Source: Urechis unicinctus
Taxonomy: Eukaryota; Annelida; Polychaeta; Xenopneusta; Urechidae
Length of the DNA: 64,000 nt
Reading direction: 5' to 3'
NCBI GenBank assembly: GCA_034190875.2
Contig: CM067346.1
Coordinates: 46,752,432 to 46,816,431, forward strand
Shown here: one piece after another, positions 28,431 to 41,025 of the stretch
Position numbering within the stretch: the first letter of the stretch is position 1
Layout of the letters: each line of letters begins with the position of its first letter
Program-made: the position numbers and the translations under genes
The notes under the pieces: model-generated
The model's input: the letters and a program-made list of their open reading frames with translations, nothing else
Told to the model about the DNA's origin: nothing
Database searches by the model: none

Positions 28431-31400
28431 TTGGTCAGAAAACGTACGTTTGACAGTCCATTTTGCAACTCCAGGGTATATTGTCCCATTTGGTCTATTT
28501 TGAAATCTACTTGTGAGGAATAATGTACGAAGATGGGCAGAACTCACTATTAGCTGCTTAAATCATGCTGCAAAAAGGTGTGTCGTTTGAAGCTTAAGCA
28601 TTTTCCGCAAACAGGTAAGCGCTGTTACTTGATATCATCTCTCGAATGTACGTGGTCTAGCTTATACACTATGCGACACTTGATTATGTTCAAAGTGTAT
28701 CTGTCGATGTTGTCAATTTCCAGGTTAGGACCTTAGCCCTGCAATGGAACTGACGACACGTTTTGGTTGCGTTTATTTTGATAAGGTGGTGATGAAAATA
28801 TATGTGTCATCATAAATCAAGTATAATTAATGTATCCTTACTGTCATGTACTTTATTTGATATTACAAGATTAAAGCCACGTGGTTTTGACAGCAACATT
28901 TATTGTTAAAGCGAAGCAGTTTTAAAGTTGACTTGATTCATTCAATATGGCATACCTGAATAAATCATGAAAAGAGGTTCTGGCGCAGTCTCGATAATGT
29001 CCGAGCTATTCATGCATGCAATGACACGATGTCCCCATGAATAGTATGGTACTGTATAAGGTCCTTCAGGCATCGTATCTTAACCGTTCTTCTTGATTAG
29101 TAGTGTAGAGCGGCACCTATGTGAGAAAAAGCGCCATCGAATGGCCGTAAAATTGCAAATAAGCTACTGGACGAATCAATTAATTTGCACGGGTCACCTG
29201 GTCGCTGTGACGATATAGGCTTAGCAGTTTTCCGATTTGTGGTCGATTATCGGTTCGACACACAAAATGAATCTGTGCTCTGATAGGGTGCCCGCCAGTT
29301 TAAAACCAATCATCCATGTCATATGTGTAGTTAGTGGGTAGTTTATATGTATAAGCGTAATAAATGGCCCATTCCGGGAAAAATGGGATGTGCTTCTATA
29401 TTTCGAAGATAAATAAAACTTTCAATTATTGGCATTAATGACATTGCTGTAAAATATGTTGTCATTGCATTACATACAAGTCATTTTAAGTCATCGCTCT
29501 ATTTCTGCCTCAAGAGGCCAAATATGTTATGTGCGCAGATATGCGACGATTCCTTTTAAGTTTGTTAATATCATGTTATGATTTATTGGATTTATCCACT
29601 GTAGCATGAATCCATACATGATTGATTGATGAATTAGTGGTCGATAATTGCTACGGTGTGTATCGATATTTCAGCATAAAATACATAGCCAAGTGGACAT
29701 GCCCAACTGACGAAAGCATGACGATTGAGGCAGCTTCCGTTCGAATACTATGTAACTTCTATTAATCTGGAGAAAAGTTATGGTAGAAATTCTGACTTCG
29801 TCTGGCAATATCTGACGGCACAGTTCCCGCATCTTAACAGTTTCATGCTTTTGCATGTTACATTTTGGCTATTGGAATGCTTTTAACTCAATAATAATGA
29901 TACTTTGCGGGTGTTAATTGTGATATACCGCGTGAAGTTTAGTTTATCGTGACGTATTATCTTTGCTATAACATGACTAACTACGCACCACGGAGCAGCG
30001 GCTCATGCTTGGTGAATTTGCATTACGACTTATGTTTTCTTACAAATGTCTTCTTGAATACATATGCGGTTAAAATGCAGTCATTACAGCATATGTTTTT
30101 TTCAATCTGAGGCACATTGCAACCAACTTCAACATGCTTAATGCTAAAACATGCGCCATTCAAGTATCGCTACAATGTGGTAAATTTTTACTTTTACTTC
30201 AATAGCTATACACCTGTATTACATCATGATATATGGGCCTTTGTCAGTGTTTCCTATAATTGGCGGGTGGTTCATCCAACGGTGATTTGGATAAGCATGA
30301 GGCAAATTAGAATTGAGTATGAATAAGACAAAATGACCGTTTGATGTCATTGATCATTAACAGTAAACTAGCGTGCTGTTCGTGTACAACAGCGAATTGT
30401 CGTTTTTGTGAAGGACTAATACATAAATTCTCAAAACACAATGGTTTAAAGAAACCCATACAAAAGCATCGCTTTGCCAATGAAGTATTGTGATAGAACT
30501 ACATCGACGAAGATTTCATTTGTCTGTCATACGCATATACATCGACAGAGCATCATTGATCGTTAGGAAGATCAGTGACATATCGTTGTTGATGAATACT
30601 TTGAACTGTCACATATTTTAAAATTAGTCCATGTTCTCATACAATGCCACCAGTTCCACCTACATAACCTACATACCTGTATGTACAGCGATACCCAATG
30701 CATGAAAGTATTTAAACGCTTTTAAAACTGGTTACAGTTCATAAACAAGTTTAGTATTTGGCAATGTGAATGTGTACACGCATATTCATATATATTCCTG
30801 TTTTCGATTCCAGATGTTTCAGCCAATGCCTCAGTAGTTTATGTAATATCAACATTCTTACTTCAACTCCTCTCTGGGTCAACACTTCAAACACATGAAG
30901 TTCTAAATATTCACTGCGATGCGCAATTTGTGTTGCCACTTTTATGCTGTCATAACTGTGGATGAAATATACAATATTCTACATTGAATTCCACTTCTCA
31001 GTATCAACTTCACATAGCGCAATGGAAATGAATGAATGCGTGCCCTGAGCTGCCTCATTAATGTTTGGCTATTTTCACTTTGTTCTTTAACAAACGCATG
31101 TGATTGGTTATTCAAGGTGCACATCCAAGCTACATAACTATCTACAGCTAACCCGGACGCTGGAACTCTTTCAATAGTCCTTTTGCCATCCACATGCGCT
31201 ATCGATTCAACGAACTTCACTGAAGAAATGCAATACAGAAACGTATATATTGGAGCCAATGTCTACTAATGTCATAAATTATGCAAAGCATAACGTAGAC
31301 AGACTGAATGTTTTAAAAGGCAGGGTTTCAAATTTAATTATTGATCGTGACCCACGAAAAACAACTAGTTAACTTGATCTGGTTATCATCACGAACGGAA

Positions 31401-33889
31401 GCACTATTCCGAATGTTTTCGCCTAAGTGTATGAAAAGCAAAGTTATGCAAAAATGTGTGTGTTTGTTTGCTTACCTATCATTAATCTATGCCGCATTAA
31501 CAAACTAGTAAAGTGTGGCCGCTTTTATAAATTTAGCATTTAAACATTGACGTTCTCTTTCCAGCTTGTGTGCTTAGGATGCGATAGTTTCAATTTTAGT
31601 TTTTAATTGAACATATTCGCTTTACAACCGTGTTATTATTTCTTCTTTGAACTGATGTGGCAATCTCACCTGCATCATTAATAACATGCACATAATAATT
31701 TGTTCGTTGGAAATGCAAAACAGACAATTGCATACTAGACTAAAAGCCATTTAGTGTCATGGAACGTTGGAAAGATGTCGGGTTTTTTTTTGCCCTGGGC
31801 CGTCCTCACAATAACCCATAATTCCTATTGATTGCCTCATAATTCCTATTATTGCACAAACACAATACACATAATCTCGATAATTTAAAAATATATTTGG
31901 AAGCAAGCCATTGTCATTTCCTTATCTACGTGCAAAAGCAATAACTTTGCTAATTATGAAATGATTCTTCCATTCGCAGGATTGTTTGTCTGTTGAAAAA
32001 TGTATTTGCGAGGTTAATGTGAAGAGCATGGGTACTTTAGTTTTTGCACGAAACTACTGAGTACTCATACAGTGATGGTTAAGACTAGGCCGATGGTGAT
32101 GTGTTTATTGAAGACGTCTCAATCCCTCCACATTCTCCTCTTATCGCCACGCATTATCAAATGCATTTAGTCCCTTTGATGATTCATGCATCGCCACAGT
32201 GTGCATCGCTGACCATACTTAGTATTGAATTCATCTAATGCCATTGTGTACCACATTTAGCCTGAAAAGATGTGCCAAAAGCAGTCATCCGCACGAAGGC
32301 AGCATAAATGTCTGTAATACACCGTGCTTGTACTTAAGCAGGTCAAATCTGCCCGACTATGCTTGTGTAGCTTATAAAATGCTTACATCGCGCTGCAATA
32401 CGCACCGGTAATATATCTGTCTCACAGCTTTAATACTATGGGAAAAACTTCACGCAGCTAACATAAATAGCTAACATAAAAACCATTATATTCTATGTCT
32501 ATTCTTTTCACATCTCAAAACCATTAATTATACCTGTACGTTTCTTGCGTGTGACCAAAACGCTGGGTTCTGTTTATCATGAGCAAAAAAAGTGAACACC
32601 TGGTCATTTATCACCACAACAAAAGCATGACGCTTAATCCATAAAGAACAGGGCCAGGGATGCTTTATATAGCAGACGTGACAAAGTGTTCGTTTGTAGC
32701 CTTTGGCAGAGAGGTTGATACGCAGCAACAATTTCGCGCGTGATTGCCTATAAGTTATATTAACCGTCAACATATTCTATTATTAGTCCATGGTGAAATG
32801 TCATTCACTACCTCACCGGAGATGGCAGCATAAACAAATGCTATGCGGAACCTCTCGATTTTCAGCCATAACTTTACAAGCGTTTGTGAAATAAACATGT
32901 GGACTGATTCATCTCTAAATGACAGCAAATGGCGATTAATATTCGACAGAAAACGTTTAAGGGCGTACACAAGTTAACCTGCGTCGAATGCTTTATTCAC
33001 GAAAATGATGCGATTACATACAGTAGAGATAATGATGCTACTGAACGAAACTAAATGCAACGGTCGTTTTTCCTCTATTCGTTGGGCAAATATTACCCGG
33101 ATAAACATTTCAGCATACGAACAAATTATGTCCCACAAATAAAATAACTACTCAATTGAGGAGACTCATTAGTCAAAAAATCATGCACAATGTAATTAGC
33201 GTAGGCTTATTGGCAGTTATTGTCATGATGGCTTAATAGTGCTCATATAGTGTAGATTATACACGTACACCGAACCGAAAGACATTGGACTTCCATTGCT
33301 TAAATAATATGATTCGTATATCTGTAACCACTGATATTCCCGATCATATATACGCTGCTGTTGATCTGAATTGGTAACAATTCATTCAAGCTCAATACAC
33401 TGCTGTACTCCTATCAATTACTGCGTCAACATTAGAATATTAGTAAAATAGTGATCACTAATCTGAACAATATATGCTACCAATAAAAAATGATGGTGGT
33501 CACGTGTACGAATGTAACATTTTCTAACAACTAAATTACGGCAATAAAGCACCCTTTGCATATAATATTTGAAACAACCATCTGTATTTTATATAGCCTT
33601 GTTGCATGTGGCTCGACGCATGTGTGTATTAACTTGTCCATTTTGATACTGATAGCATTTATATTCACGTTACATCTAGTTTGATATATTAATGCATTCT
33701 AAAGCTGGAACTTACGAACGGGACGTTAGTTTTCGTCGATGATACCCCCGTATCTGTAACAGTTACTCGGAACTACCTTAATTCCTGGTAATGCATGTGA
33801 TTTGATGCTTTGCCTTAAGGCGACTGTTAAGATAACTTCACAATTAGATGTTATCAGCTCTATTGCAACAGGAATGCCTAGTGCCTCCA
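28431..33889. other. Unassigned non-coding stretch
   Basis: Over 5 kb without a recognisable gene, RNA or microsatellite of note. Two minus-strand open frames (31,259-30,942 and 30,939-30,751) lie end to end but in different frames and show no family motif. A T-run precedes a CCTGGGCCG sequence at about 31,783-31,802. This may be old, unrecognisable repeat sequence. Confidence 0.35.
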
Positions 33890-34250
33890 TAAGTAGTGAA
33901 CTGCAGCTTATTAGTTGCGTGGCTCGCCTTAACCATTAAATGCGTCTACGAATATACTGTATCATGAATACCAGCTGTACATGATTTTACGCTATGCTGA
34001 TGTACCGCTGCATGCAATGCGCGCAATATTTAACCTTGGCCAAGAGGTCGCCTATAACAATAATTTATTTCGTTAGAAATCTTAGTTTGAGCTATCGCTG
34101 TCATATATGCCAATGCAGCATAAGCACACATTTCATTTTGTAGGCAGCTGATTTTGACGACGGATCGAATGATTCAATGCGTAATGAGATCTGTCAATCG
34201 TCTTATAGCGTCAGCTATGACACCGGTGAAAGAATCTGAGACATATGCAA
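33890..34250 (+). repeat. Partial diverged relative of the tandem unit
   Basis: Two blocks match unit 1. GAACTGCAGC..TAGTTGCGTGGCT at about 33,897-33,924 resembles about 42,173-42,202. CCAATGCAGCATAAG..CACATTTCATTTT..GACGACGGAT..GAATGA at about 34,110-34,175 resembles 42,819-42,881. GACACCGG follows in both. About 400 bases lying between the two blocks in unit 1 are missing here. Homology fades on both sides. Confidence 0.55.
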
Positions 34251-36859
34251 TTATTTGTCAATCTTGAATGCTGTCATATGGTACAGTTAACATAAGATAT
34301 GACAAGCTGCACAATCCATGGATGGTTTTGCATCACGTGGACGGCATACAGTGAACTAGCACTCAGTTTCGCCTATGTTATTGCCCCACCTATTTTGTTG
34401 AAGACTGATCTCTATATACATAGGCTCAAATGCTGTTGGGGTTTTAAGACTGGTTTAAAGTGACAAACATTTAAACCGTTGTAAAAGCTAAATTTTACCT
34501 ATTTAGTAATAGTCTGTATATGGCACATGTGCCCGTTAATGCGGCCGTGATTAATTGTTGTTTACCAGGGAACTACTTTTAAGTAACTGAACAATAAAGC
34601 CCTGGTTTTGTCCGTCCTGGAGACAGCATTTTTGAGAGAGGCGACTTTAATTGATATCACTTAGTATATTCAAATAGGTTCGCTAATTTATATGAGTTTC
34701 TTAGGGTATGTACGTCAAATCACCAATTACATAGTCCATCAACATATGTAAAATATGCGTCATATAGTCTTGTAAAGTCGACAAATTAACCTATGCATCC
34801 GGAATATCCATCAGAAGTTACATTCCGCGGAATAAGTAGCGCAAGTGCAATATGCCCCATGCGATGTAGGCTGTTATTTGCTTTCGATTATACAAATGTC
34901 CATCAACGACTCTGTTCAACATTAACGCTGTACATTTTGTCATTACATATGACTTGCTCATGCTCAAACATCTGCCACGAACTGAAAGTAATTGTATGGT
35001 TAGGGCTTCAAATAGGCCATCTGCAGATAAACATTATTGCATGTACTGTCTTTTAAGTATACAGAGCATGGTATTGTTGTATTCATGACGGCCAGACGAC
35101 GCAATTAAGCTTGTTTATTGTGTCCTTCAATTAATTCTGCTTCACTCGATTGGTCTTCTTTGAGGGTGCATTATTTCGCTGGCACGAACCGATCGATGAT
35201 TCGCGTGAAACGATTAGAACGCTAAAAGGAAACGTAATGAGAATCGTGTGCGTCACGTGTGATGGATTGCTTTCCTGTGTGCGATTCTTGGAGAGATTTC
35301 ATCTTTTGTTCTGCATAGAATGTTCAGCGACCTCTGGCAATTATACATAGTAATAGATAATAAAAAGAAGCGGAAGACAAAAGCAAATCTCTAATAACTT
35401 GAATATATGTACTTATTCAAAGCGAGACCTTAACTCGGTAATGTTTATGATGGACTTTATAAGTAGCATTGTAATATTCGTGCACTGACCCCCACCTCAT
35501 CCCCACCCCACCACATACGTTCAGCTCAGAGGAATGGGATACTTGATAAGTACCTACTAGACGACAGACTTTTGTCCGGATTGATCATAATAATGTCTCG
35601 GAGATGGCCTCATAATGGAATGAAAGCCGTATTATATGCTTGCAGATGTCTAATGTAGTAACAGTAAACAATCATGACAACAGAATCAAGGGAAAGAAAG
35701 CTGCATAATTTTTACTTTGTGTGGTCACAACACTGATATCATAGCACTATGGTATTTTGTTTCAAGTGAAATCACCATTAATTATGTGTTCCTCAGTAAT
35801 TCTCAGGCAGTTGCCGTTTTGACAATACATGCTTTTGTGGCGACCACTTCTTCTCCTCGCGTTTTAGCAAAGCAAGTGCAGAATGGGGTTTTCATTCGTA
35901 TAATAGCCGCGCCTCTCCTTTCTTCATTAACGGTATAAGCACTGGCAATTCAACCGAGCCTGATAATAGTAAAAGAATGTCATTCAACACAGTGGTAGCA
36001 TCCATAATGTCAAAAAAGACACAATAAGGAAGCACTTAAATACAACGATTCTTTAAACAAAAAGGATATGCATATAGCGTTTACTCTAAATCCTGCATTC
36101 GAGATATGCGGCCTACTAAACCAACTATACATCTAACTACACACTGAGTAAAGGCTAGTACATACTAGATGCATGGTAAACACATGGCGTCTCTCAGATA
36201 AGATTAACTCATGGATAAGCATATACCAAACTTGAACTTTTTCTCATGCCAGTGCCTTATACAGTTCCAGTTAAAGGCTGCAGTTTGATAGGTTTAAGTC
36301 AACCAAAACATGAATGTTTTACCAAGCGTATGAAGGCTGACTATTCGCATTGACCAGTGTACGTGGCCTTAGCCAACATAATAGGCGCATAAATACGTAA
36401 GCAGCCTTATAGCATATTAACTCTTGTGCCAAGATCCAGATCCATATAGTAACACTCGATGACCTCATCTGCTTCAATTATTCGACATGTGTCCGAAGAA
36501 GAGTATTTTCCTCTAACGCTCTCTATACTGTCACACCCTTGTTGAACAATACAACATTAGCTCATGTGAGGGGGAATGAGGGGCTAATTATGCGTATTAA
36601 TTGGATCCACAAATGCGATCGGACTCACAAGCACGCTCATTCACTGTGTGTACAATAGCCTACACTGACTAGTTTACACAAAGCCGATGCCAATTGCTGT
36701 TCCAAACAGATCATTCTAGGTGTTTTTGTGTTTATTGTATAATTGTATTAGCGTACCAGTGTCTACTATTGTGGTCTTTCTTTGATCGGTAAATATTAAA
36801 ACTCTATGCTGCACACTGCTATGCTCACGTTGGCTTGCTTTAATATAAATGACATTTAT
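34251..36859. other. Unassigned non-coding stretch
   Basis: No gene or clear repeat was recognised. If the array of regions is ancient, this should correspond to 43,000-44,350 plus 55,046-57,930, but no convincing alignment is visible. A C-rich patch lies at about 35,487-35,514. Confidence 0.35.
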
Positions 36860-37657
36860 TTGCCTCTGAATAACAGCTGCTGGGTTTTTGTCCTAAGCCT
36901 CGGCATGGTTACTTGCATAATTAATTGATCCTGTTGGCGCTTTTCCAGCTGTTCTTTATAACCATGTGGTAAGCGTAATTTACTATGTATCTTTAAGCTT
37001 GTCAAACAGCGAGAGTCACCGTGATATTGAATAAACAGTCGACATGTTGTAGACACACGTGTATTATTTTCCTTCCCTTACTTAACCATCATCATAATTA
37101 TAAACATTAGGTCAATGTTGCAAATTAATGTGCAAAATTCAGGGATAGTTTAACTCCCGGACGACAGTACCCAGATGAGATCAGGCATGTCCTGCGCGAA
37201 AAAAAACTCGCTTCATTCTCATTCAAGAGAAAGGGCTGCACAAAACCGTTAACAATGAGTAAGTTTTATAATCTACTGACTAACTGACACCCGCATCCAC
37301 TGAGTAGCTGATACACAGTAATGTTTTATTCGAATGTAACTATTCTGCAACTATTATACCGGAACTAGCTGGATAGCATTGTGAGGCGAACGTCATCAGG
37401 ATGGTGGCTATTTTTCTGATTATGCCTCAAATGCTCGGTCAACAATTCTGAATCTGCTTCAAACGAAACATCATTTCTCTCTTGTTCAACGCATGATGAC
37501 TAGTTTTTTGCGCCAATGCACGCATGGCAAGGCTGCTAGCGCTGGCATGTTTATACTACAGTTATCCCATTCAATAATACGAGCGTGCTTTTGGTATTTA
37601 CTGATGTCACAATATATACATAATAATGATGGCAATCAGATCCAACGTTTCATACAA
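36860..37657 (+). repeat. Left flank of the young array, shared with the old copy
   Basis: This matches about 57,935-58,520. Landmarks are ATGTATCTTTAAGCTTGTC (near 36,984) against the stretch near 58,043, AATAAACA..GTTGTAGACACACGTG against the equivalent at 58,110-58,125, AAACATTAGGTCAATGTTGCAA (near 37,103) against 58,170-58,190, and GCTTCAAACGAAACATC..TTTGCGCC against 58,370-58,400. The young tandem units start only at 37,658, so the old duplication covered more sequence than the recent one. Confidence 0.75.
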
Positions 37658-38289
37658 TGCGAACATCTCATCAGAAAACTCTAGGATTCCCTATGCGTTT
37701 TGTCTGGATAACGACACGTTTTATAATATTGTGGTCGGCAGCTGAGAGAGGAAAATTGAATTATCAGACATCATGTATTGGTAAACAAGATATAGCAGAT
37801 GGAAATTTAGCATCACAACAACTGCAGTATATGGTGGGGATTAATCGTGGTTTATCAATTGCACTGTTTGTGCTTATGTATGAGATGACAAATGCTATTG
37901 TTAAACAGGGAGAATTCCACAAGCCATCAAAGCATTCTTTATAACACATAATACCACAACTGATATAAGCTTGGTTAAGTCCCAACCCCCTCAAGACCGG
38001 TCCCTTTAAGTCGTTCTTCTGATCGTGACCGGACAGTTTGTGTGGCCGTGATGTACTGGTTTACTGCTTCGCCTTTCGACCCACGCAATCCCTAGTAGTG
38101 ACAATCTGACTGGGTGATCGTGATGTGGATGATCACGTAAATTGGCGGTCTCATCTCTGAAAGGGAAGTAAAATATCGTCAGAGGACGACGTGGTCCCAA
38201 CCAGTGACCACCCTCAGCGTTACAAACGCACATACACACACTGCAAGCCGTCATAGCCTAAATGCTTAGCCTAGATGCTTAAACGAAAT

Positions 38290-38340
<51 letters not shown>
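38290..38340. repeat. Pure CA microsatellite in unit 1
   Basis: About 25 CA repeats without interruption. Units 2 and 3 carry an interrupted ACACACGCACAC form at the same site (44,974-45,009 and 50,319-50,349). The tract therefore evolved differently in unit 1 and in the ancestor of units 2 and 3. Confidence 0.9.
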
Positions 38341-38342
<2 letters not shown>

Positions 38343-40054
38343 TAAACATACACACATAGACACAGTGTGTTTACATACTCTGTCTCGTGTAGGTCATCGG
38401 TCACTAAACATTACACATAACCTTCACTGCCGTGTACATTGGTCGTAATTATATTCCCTCCCCCTCATTGGGTGTAAATATTCCCCCACCCCTTGGAATG
38501 ATTTTAGAGAATCCATCAAGAAACATAATTGGTACCTTAATCGCCCGCTGTTTTTGAGCTTGCAGACCATTATTGTAATCCGTTTGCTAAACAGTGTTCT
38601 CCTGGTATTAGTAGCATCAGTGGCATCAGACCGATGCAACTGTGAACATGACTTGCGTATAGAATGGTGCATTTTATACTAAATCAATGGCTACCTTTGT
38701 ACAGCTCCTATAAACGACTTGCGAAATCGATACTGCAAAATCGTGACCAGAATCCACGATAACTCCTTTAAGGATGATGTTTTGATAGTACGGGCTTTGA
38801 TACAAATGTGATCTATAGTCCATATATATTTCAATAAATAGCTTGACTGTTGATGTAAACCAGAGAAATCCGCGAGCGGGATGCTCACAATCGATTTCCA
38901 AGCGAGAACATTACATCTTTAAAATAGTGTAATCTGATAATGCAAGGTATGTTCTTAAATATTGTTCGCAATCGATTAATTATTTTCCGGTGCTGGGGTT
39001 AGAATAGCGCCTCTCCTAACAACGCAATAATGGTTTATCTGTGCTGAACTAAAGAAAATGTAACTGCATTTAATATTTAACCATTTACTACTTTTTGTGC
39101 GTATAAAAGACGATGTTAGACGCATGCAATATATATGAGGCTTGTTAAGATATCCTCCCTATTACGGTGGTATATATCGCACAAGTACGTTAATTAATAT
39201 AAAGAATAATTAGTTAGATATTAGCATTTACTATACATCGATCTCGAAACAAGAAATATCACCGAATATTACATTATATAACATTTCCCGACGTTGTTTT
39301 GGAGAAGTTAGTCACATGCTTACGTGAAACAGAAAAATGAAAATGATATTTTGAAGCTGCTTCCGTTTGGGTGCATTTGTAGCTTTATATGTTGTTGAGA
39401 TCTAAGACGCGTCGGTAGCATTAGCTTATGCGGGACCACGGACACGATATACATAACAAACGGTGAATTTAATGCTACAAGAGGCTACTTACGCGTAGCT
39501 ACAGCAGGCTTTTTAGTCTGACTAAACATTAAATTCGTGATGTGAATCCAACATTTTGTTCAGAGATGTCATATTCATAATAATCAGGTGGGATTTTTAT
39601 CGGTAAAGTTGATTAATCCGTGATAGATAATTCCAAGCTGCAGCATGTTATATGGTTTTAGGGATCTGGGGCGACTGTCTAGATGTACTTACTCTTTGAT
39701 GTTTGCGCATGGTTAGCGATACAAATCCCGAATAGCCCTCGCTATCTTTTGTGATTACTGCATCCATTTCAATTCCGCCAAATCCCTCAAAGTCTCTATG
39801 AAACAGAGACGGCATACACATTGCTTTGTCTATCAGTCATCTGTGAGGGTTATACAACAGCAGAAGCATTTTTTTCATGTAGATAAACGATGTCGGTGAA
39901 AAATAACTATCCTTCACCTCGGGCAATCCTGAAATCCTTTATTCTTTGGAATTAAGGCAACTGATGCAAATAGGCTCAACGAGACAGCGACCTAATATAT
40001 AGTCATTCAGTTATTCACTAACATGGATTATAAATAGTTTATAAAGTCCGCCCT

Positions 40055-41025
40055 AAACTACTATGCAAAACGAAAATTCCCGGATGGTTGCCTGTCTATC
40101 ATAAATTAATGACTTCTGGTGGCCCGTAGTCATTATGTATATTACGCAACCCCTTGGGTAATATTGCAATTCACTTATTGTTACCTGATCTTTTTTCTCA
40201 TTCCAACGTGAATTACTTCCTAGAGAATCGCATAGAAAAGAATGCCTGCTTGATCGCATGTTATGGTTTTGTGATATTCGAATTAAATATATTGTCATTC
40301 ATTGACGGAGGTGAAATTACAATTTTCGGTTTTGTCACAGCGAACATGTTGTCAGGACATATTGCCAGGTGTACATACTTAGGAATACAATGGAATAATT
40401 ACCTGAATGTTTTTTTTGCCTCACGGTGTCACATGATCAATAATGCAAAGGTTACTAACAGAGAAACCGTCTCTGCCCTTTGCATATGTGACGTGCAGAA
40501 TAAGTAATGAATTATATATGATGCAACATGGGACCCTTAAAATGATCATTACTCTTGATGAGCAATCGTGAGCAGCATTCGTCAATAATCCATTAATAAT
40601 GACTGAATATGGCCTAATCCGATGTGATTAATTACAGCTTTGCTCTGCTTTCTTAAATACGGACTGAACAATAACTAATTCAGTTCCGTAAAGTGGCAAA
40701 AACTATTTAGGAGAATAATCGATTGGCATATAATTCATCAGATAAATTGAAATACATGCATTCAACGGGGTTACTCTAATAGCAATATATCCATTTCAGG
40801 GGATGTTTTCTACAGTCAAATAAAAACATAATCTTATTGAAATGCAGACTGAAAGAAGATAATATACATCAGCCAATTATCGTCGTTCGCGTATATTGCA
40901 TTGTTAACCAAATATATATAACTGTTTCACCAGCGACTTAGATTTAGAACCGTCTTTGAATCCTTTTTACGCATCGAGATAATGTAGAGACAATATCACA
41001 AACACTGTTTGATGTCATATGCCTT
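40055..41025 (+). repeat. Block in unit 1 deleted from units 2 and 3
   Basis: Units 2 and 3 join GTTTATAAAGTCCTCCCT directly to CATTAGAAAGAAAACCCCC (46,697-46,730 and 52,015-52,045). In unit 1 about 970 bases lie between the equivalent sequences. The old copy at 57.9-62.7 kb contains a diverged version of this block: TGATGAGCAATC..TGAGCAGC and GATGTGAT..TTACAG near 40,556-40,640 match about 62,245-62,320. Its loss is therefore a shared deletion. A short CCT..CATTAG match at the junction is compatible with microhomology. The block holds a 117-codon open frame (40,154-40,507) that the old copy does not preserve. Confidence 0.8.

Noticed and set aside
29240..29270. GGTTCGA-type sequence suggesting a tRNA T-arm
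   Set aside because: No matching A-box, anticodon arm or acceptor stem could be built around it.
30751..31259. Two consecutive minus-strand open frames suggesting a broken gene
   Set aside because: They are in different frames and neither shows a motif. Unlike the transposase relic, no ordered set of family signatures could be read across them.
40154..40507. 117-codon open frame in unit 1
   Set aside because: It lies in the block deleted from units 2 and 3, and the old copy (near 61.9-62.3 kb) does not preserve it.
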